This document shows, piece after piece, positions 61,140-64,000 of a stretch of 64,000 nucleotides of DNA. The stretch lies in the NCBI GenBank assembly GCA_008508345.1, contig QNGE01000904.1, positions 9,040 through 73,039 on the forward strand, written 5' to 3'. Position numbers and translations under genes: made by a program. How positions within the stretch are numbered: position 1 is the stretch's first letter; the number at the start of each line of letters is the position of its first letter. The stretch is from Paragonimus westermani. Taxonomy: Eukaryota > Platyhelminthes > Trematoda > Plagiorchiida > Troglotrematidae. Under the pieces are notes generated by a model, which saw only the letters and a list, made by a program, of their open reading frames with translations, was not told the DNA's origin and did not search any database.

Positions 61140-64000
61140 TTTTCTTGTTCTAACTGCTTTTTTCAGAATACACGTTCGCCACATTTGTTCTTGTATAACC
61201 AACTGGGAATTTCTACAAAAGACCAGTATCGTTTAAATGAATGTTACTGCCAACAATCACTGTCGGACCAAGCACCCTGGAACATATCTAACGAAAACTA
61301 TAGAAAAAGACCGACCATTAGAAGGATGACGGATTGTTGAACAAAAAACAAATGAGCCTCACTAGTTTCTAACGGTTAACAGAATAAAACAAATCAGCAC
61401 TCAATATCTGGTTAATTTAATAAAAAGCTAGTTAGGATGGACCTCATCGACCTGAAATCAGCAAGTGATTACCCACTACAGAACTTCCGCTCCACGTGGA
61501 AACAAATTATGCTACCCTGAAATCCACATTGCACCATAAGGTGACAACTTGGTAAATACGGCAATCCTTTCGTTTTCGGAAGTCTTCGAGAGCGACCGAT
61601 TATGAGAAAACCAAGTTCTAGAACACAATCATTTGACTTTCCGGATGTACTCAAAGCGAAAGGCTGCAGATTTTTCATGTAGTTTTACACCGTCAAGAGT
61701 AAAATCTACTTGAACTATTTAACTTCCTGGTTTACCGTCACTTCTTCTGACTTAATTCCAGTCGCCTGACGGTGTTAACTAAGCTTAATCGATTTGTACT
61801 TACCACATCGGTACTCCCTGTCATTTTACACAATACTCTTAGATGGTATTCATCATCTGCAGAAACATGGTAGAGGGAAGCACCGCACATATCGCTGTCT
61901 TGCCTTACCATCTCAATACAGCAATTAGTCGCAATAAGAATACAAATTTGTTGTGGGCGCTGAAAGTGGCATTGGAATTCACATCAAGTCAGGCTCGTTT
62001 AACAACGTGCATCGTCTTGGTAACTACCTCTGGTACTGTGTAATTCGGTAACAGCTTCGAAAAACTACAATTAAAAGAATCAGCTAACTCTCTGCTCTTT
62101 GGCTTTATCAGCGTAGCACAGGTTGGTGACAGAGTTACTGTTTGAAATATCTAAATTAGGTGTAGTGTCAACAAACAACAGAATCCGACGCTACTGATAG
62201 ATTTCAACTAATCAGCTTCAGAATAAAGATGCTGTTACACAGTTATTCCCGGAACGCTTTTAGGTACGATAAGGCTACTTCCTTTCTACAGGCTTGAAGC
62301 CCAATGATTAGAGGTACGGTATGCCTCATAAACGCACCCCTAGTGTTACGGTATCAGCCCACATTCAAAGCATTCGTGCTCAAAGGCCGTGGTATACTTT
62401 GTGTTCGAAGTTTTCTTTAGCAAATTACGCTAACATAAGACGGTTGAGAGATTGTTGAGAAAGTCCAGATCGTCACTTTTAGGAATCTTGGCAAGTGCAA
62501 CCAGAAAGCGTTTTTTATCCCCCAGGAATTTATTCTGTCCACTGAGAACCTATAGGAATAAATCTGAAACTTAGCACGTGCTTAACTTGTATGATCGTAA
62601 GCAGCAACTACTTTCTCATGCTCTGAACTAACCATCTGACACATGGGGTAGTTCAGTTTACAGCTCTGTTATGCGGAGCTCGCTTCAATTTCAGCACACA
62701 CGCGTGGACCATTCAACCGTTGCGTCAGTAACGTCGCCCACAACTAACCCACTTTAATGTGACATCTCTTTAATTGGTAAATTAGTCAATTGTTATGTCC
62801 TTACTCCCCAGTTGTGATTGCGTTCTGAACTGGCTTGCAGGACATACCAAGGAACTTGATCACGTCCGTGCAGTTTGTGTATTCAAAAATCCTAAAACTT
62901 TGCTCGGATTGCATCCGACTGTTGCACCGTCAACAGTCATGGCCCATCTGACCGGGTGATGGAAATTCGTGACTCAATTACTGAACCTAGTCGCGCACAC
63001 ACGCAGGCACAGAGAGCCAACGAAATACGGCTTACCCTGCCAATTGGCAATTACGAGTACCGTGCTACCACTTCGTTGGATCAAAGGAGTTCACACATAC
63101 ACGACGGCTAACCGCTGCCCAACTCATTATGTCCAGGCTACACGCCGAGCACACGCGACAAAAGACAAACTGGGAATGTCGGAATGTACGATACGTACCG
63201 GACACTTGGGCCCGGCAACAGAATCAGAAGTCCAAGCCACGGGTCTTACCTCACGGGCATGCCGCCTAACCATGCCGGTTAAGACGACCGAGCCCATCGA
63301 CCCAGTGAAACGATGCCGAACTAGCAGGCTCTCGGTTGGGTGGGAAGCAAGCCCGTTTTCAGACAAGTTGCTCGACTCAGTAATTCGGCAACCACGGTGC
63401 ACGATCGATAACACGTGACTACCACGCAAGTCTCCGCTACTGATTCAACAGCTGGAAGCCAATGCTGAACTAGTGATCGGCGTGCACCGGTGAGCGCAAA
63501 TGGACAGTAAAAATACGATAGTACCCTAACGGATTGTGTCATCAAGATAGTTTCTTCACCAACCGATTGATAATAAAAAGCTGCATTCATGAACAAAACA
63601 GATTTACAAAGCACTAGGACACTGATTAAAACCTAACCATTTTTCCACTGAATCTGAGACGCGTGATGCCGTGCCTCTAGGCTTATCGTGCCATTTGTAG
63701 ACTCTGACGTGACGGGCTACAGCCACGTTGTGAAAATGGTAGACATTTTCTGTCAATATGTCTTATTTGACCATTTTATTGATGCCATCATGAAGGAAAT
63801 TTGTTGCCTAATCGAAGTCGACGTGGACGGCTCGTTCAAAAGTGTTGTTCACATCGAGACGCTTTGTTCTCTGCAGACCAGTAGGAGAAGACCGTTTGGT
63901 TTGGGTTCACAGAAAACATTCGCATCGCACAAGTTTCGGTTAGGTGATGACGAAGTGGGATATTGTATTGATACATGAGCACTGATCGAGCTGGCGTGGG
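61140..64000. other. Intergenic, with a GC-rich open region at 62.9-63.5 kb
   Basis: No gene can be supported. 62969-63418 holds a 149-codon plus-strand frame and 63127-63429 a 100-codon minus-strand frame in a stretch visibly richer in G, C and CpG than the surroundings. The overlapping open frames on both strands are what high GC alone can give. The region could be a retroelement 5' region or a CpG-rich promoter. The final frame (63688-63978) is unrecognised. Confidence 0.35.

Noticed and set aside
1..64000. CRISPR arrays, operons, riboswitches, flatworm spliced-leader genes
   Set aside because: No regularly spaced repeats, no clustered same-strand genes, and no spliced-leader-like sequence was seen.

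Overview
The window is eukaryotic and most likely from a flatworm, probably a digenean trematode. Coding density is very low, introns are several kilobases long with GT-AG borders, and there are no operons or bacterial signals. Much of the recognisable sequence is retroelement: Penelope-like elements (PLEs) with GIY-YIG endonuclease domains and hammerhead ribozymes, an RTE/CR1-type LINE, and two tRNA-related SINE-like families, one carrying a hammerhead ribozyme as the schistosome Sm-alpha SINEs do. The species assignment is inference; the features themselves are read from sequence.

Only two host genes can be supported. They are same-strand paralogues about 37 kb apart. Gene 1 has exons 7825-7987 and 13841-14493; gene 2 has exons 45061-45220 and 53437-54092. 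Each has a short first exon holding the front half of a PB1 domain, a phase-1 intron (5.9 and 8.2 kb) cutting the PB1 domain just before an Asp-Gly pair, and a second exon with the rest of PB1, a low-complexity linker and a C-terminal UBA domain. Both models give exactly 816 coding nucleotides (271 residues). The PB1...UBA layout is that of the selective-autophagy receptor p62/SQSTM1, but there is no ZZ zinc finger.

Layout. 1-7.1 kb: nothing recognised. 7.1-7.2 kb: PLE tail relic. 7.8-14.5 kb: gene 1, whose intron holds a SINE-A copy (11.17-11.64 kb) and a decayed PLE (11.8-13.39 kb). 16.2-16.65 kb: LINE fragment and an AT microsatellite. 17.3-17.7 kb: a 198-bp exact duplication around a single N, probably an assembly join. 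22.1-23.06 kb: 5'-truncated PLE on the minus strand with an open GIY-YIG frame and a hammerhead. 31.5-35.1 kb: degenerate RTE/CR1 LINE. 35.4-35.75 kb: SINE-B. 41.5-42.3 kb: LINE endonuclease fragment and SINE-A relic. 43.2-43.4 kb: SINE-A with an N join. 45.06-54.1 kb: gene 2, whose intron holds SINE-A and SINE-B copies and a young fold-back PLE (48.43-49.34 kb) with 254-bp inverted arms. 58.37-58.6 kb: SINE-B. 59.3-61.14 kb: PLE interrupted by SINE-A and a 773-bp N gap, ending in a hammerhead. 62.9-63.5 kb: an unexplained GC-rich open stretch.

The most interesting pattern is structural. Two PLEs and two SINE-A copies share one arrangement: an inverted copy of the element's own 3' end joined to a 5'-truncated body. 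Both the PLEs and SINE-A carry type-I hammerhead ribozymes near their 3' ends. This suggests, but does not prove, that SINE-A is mobilised by PLE machinery.
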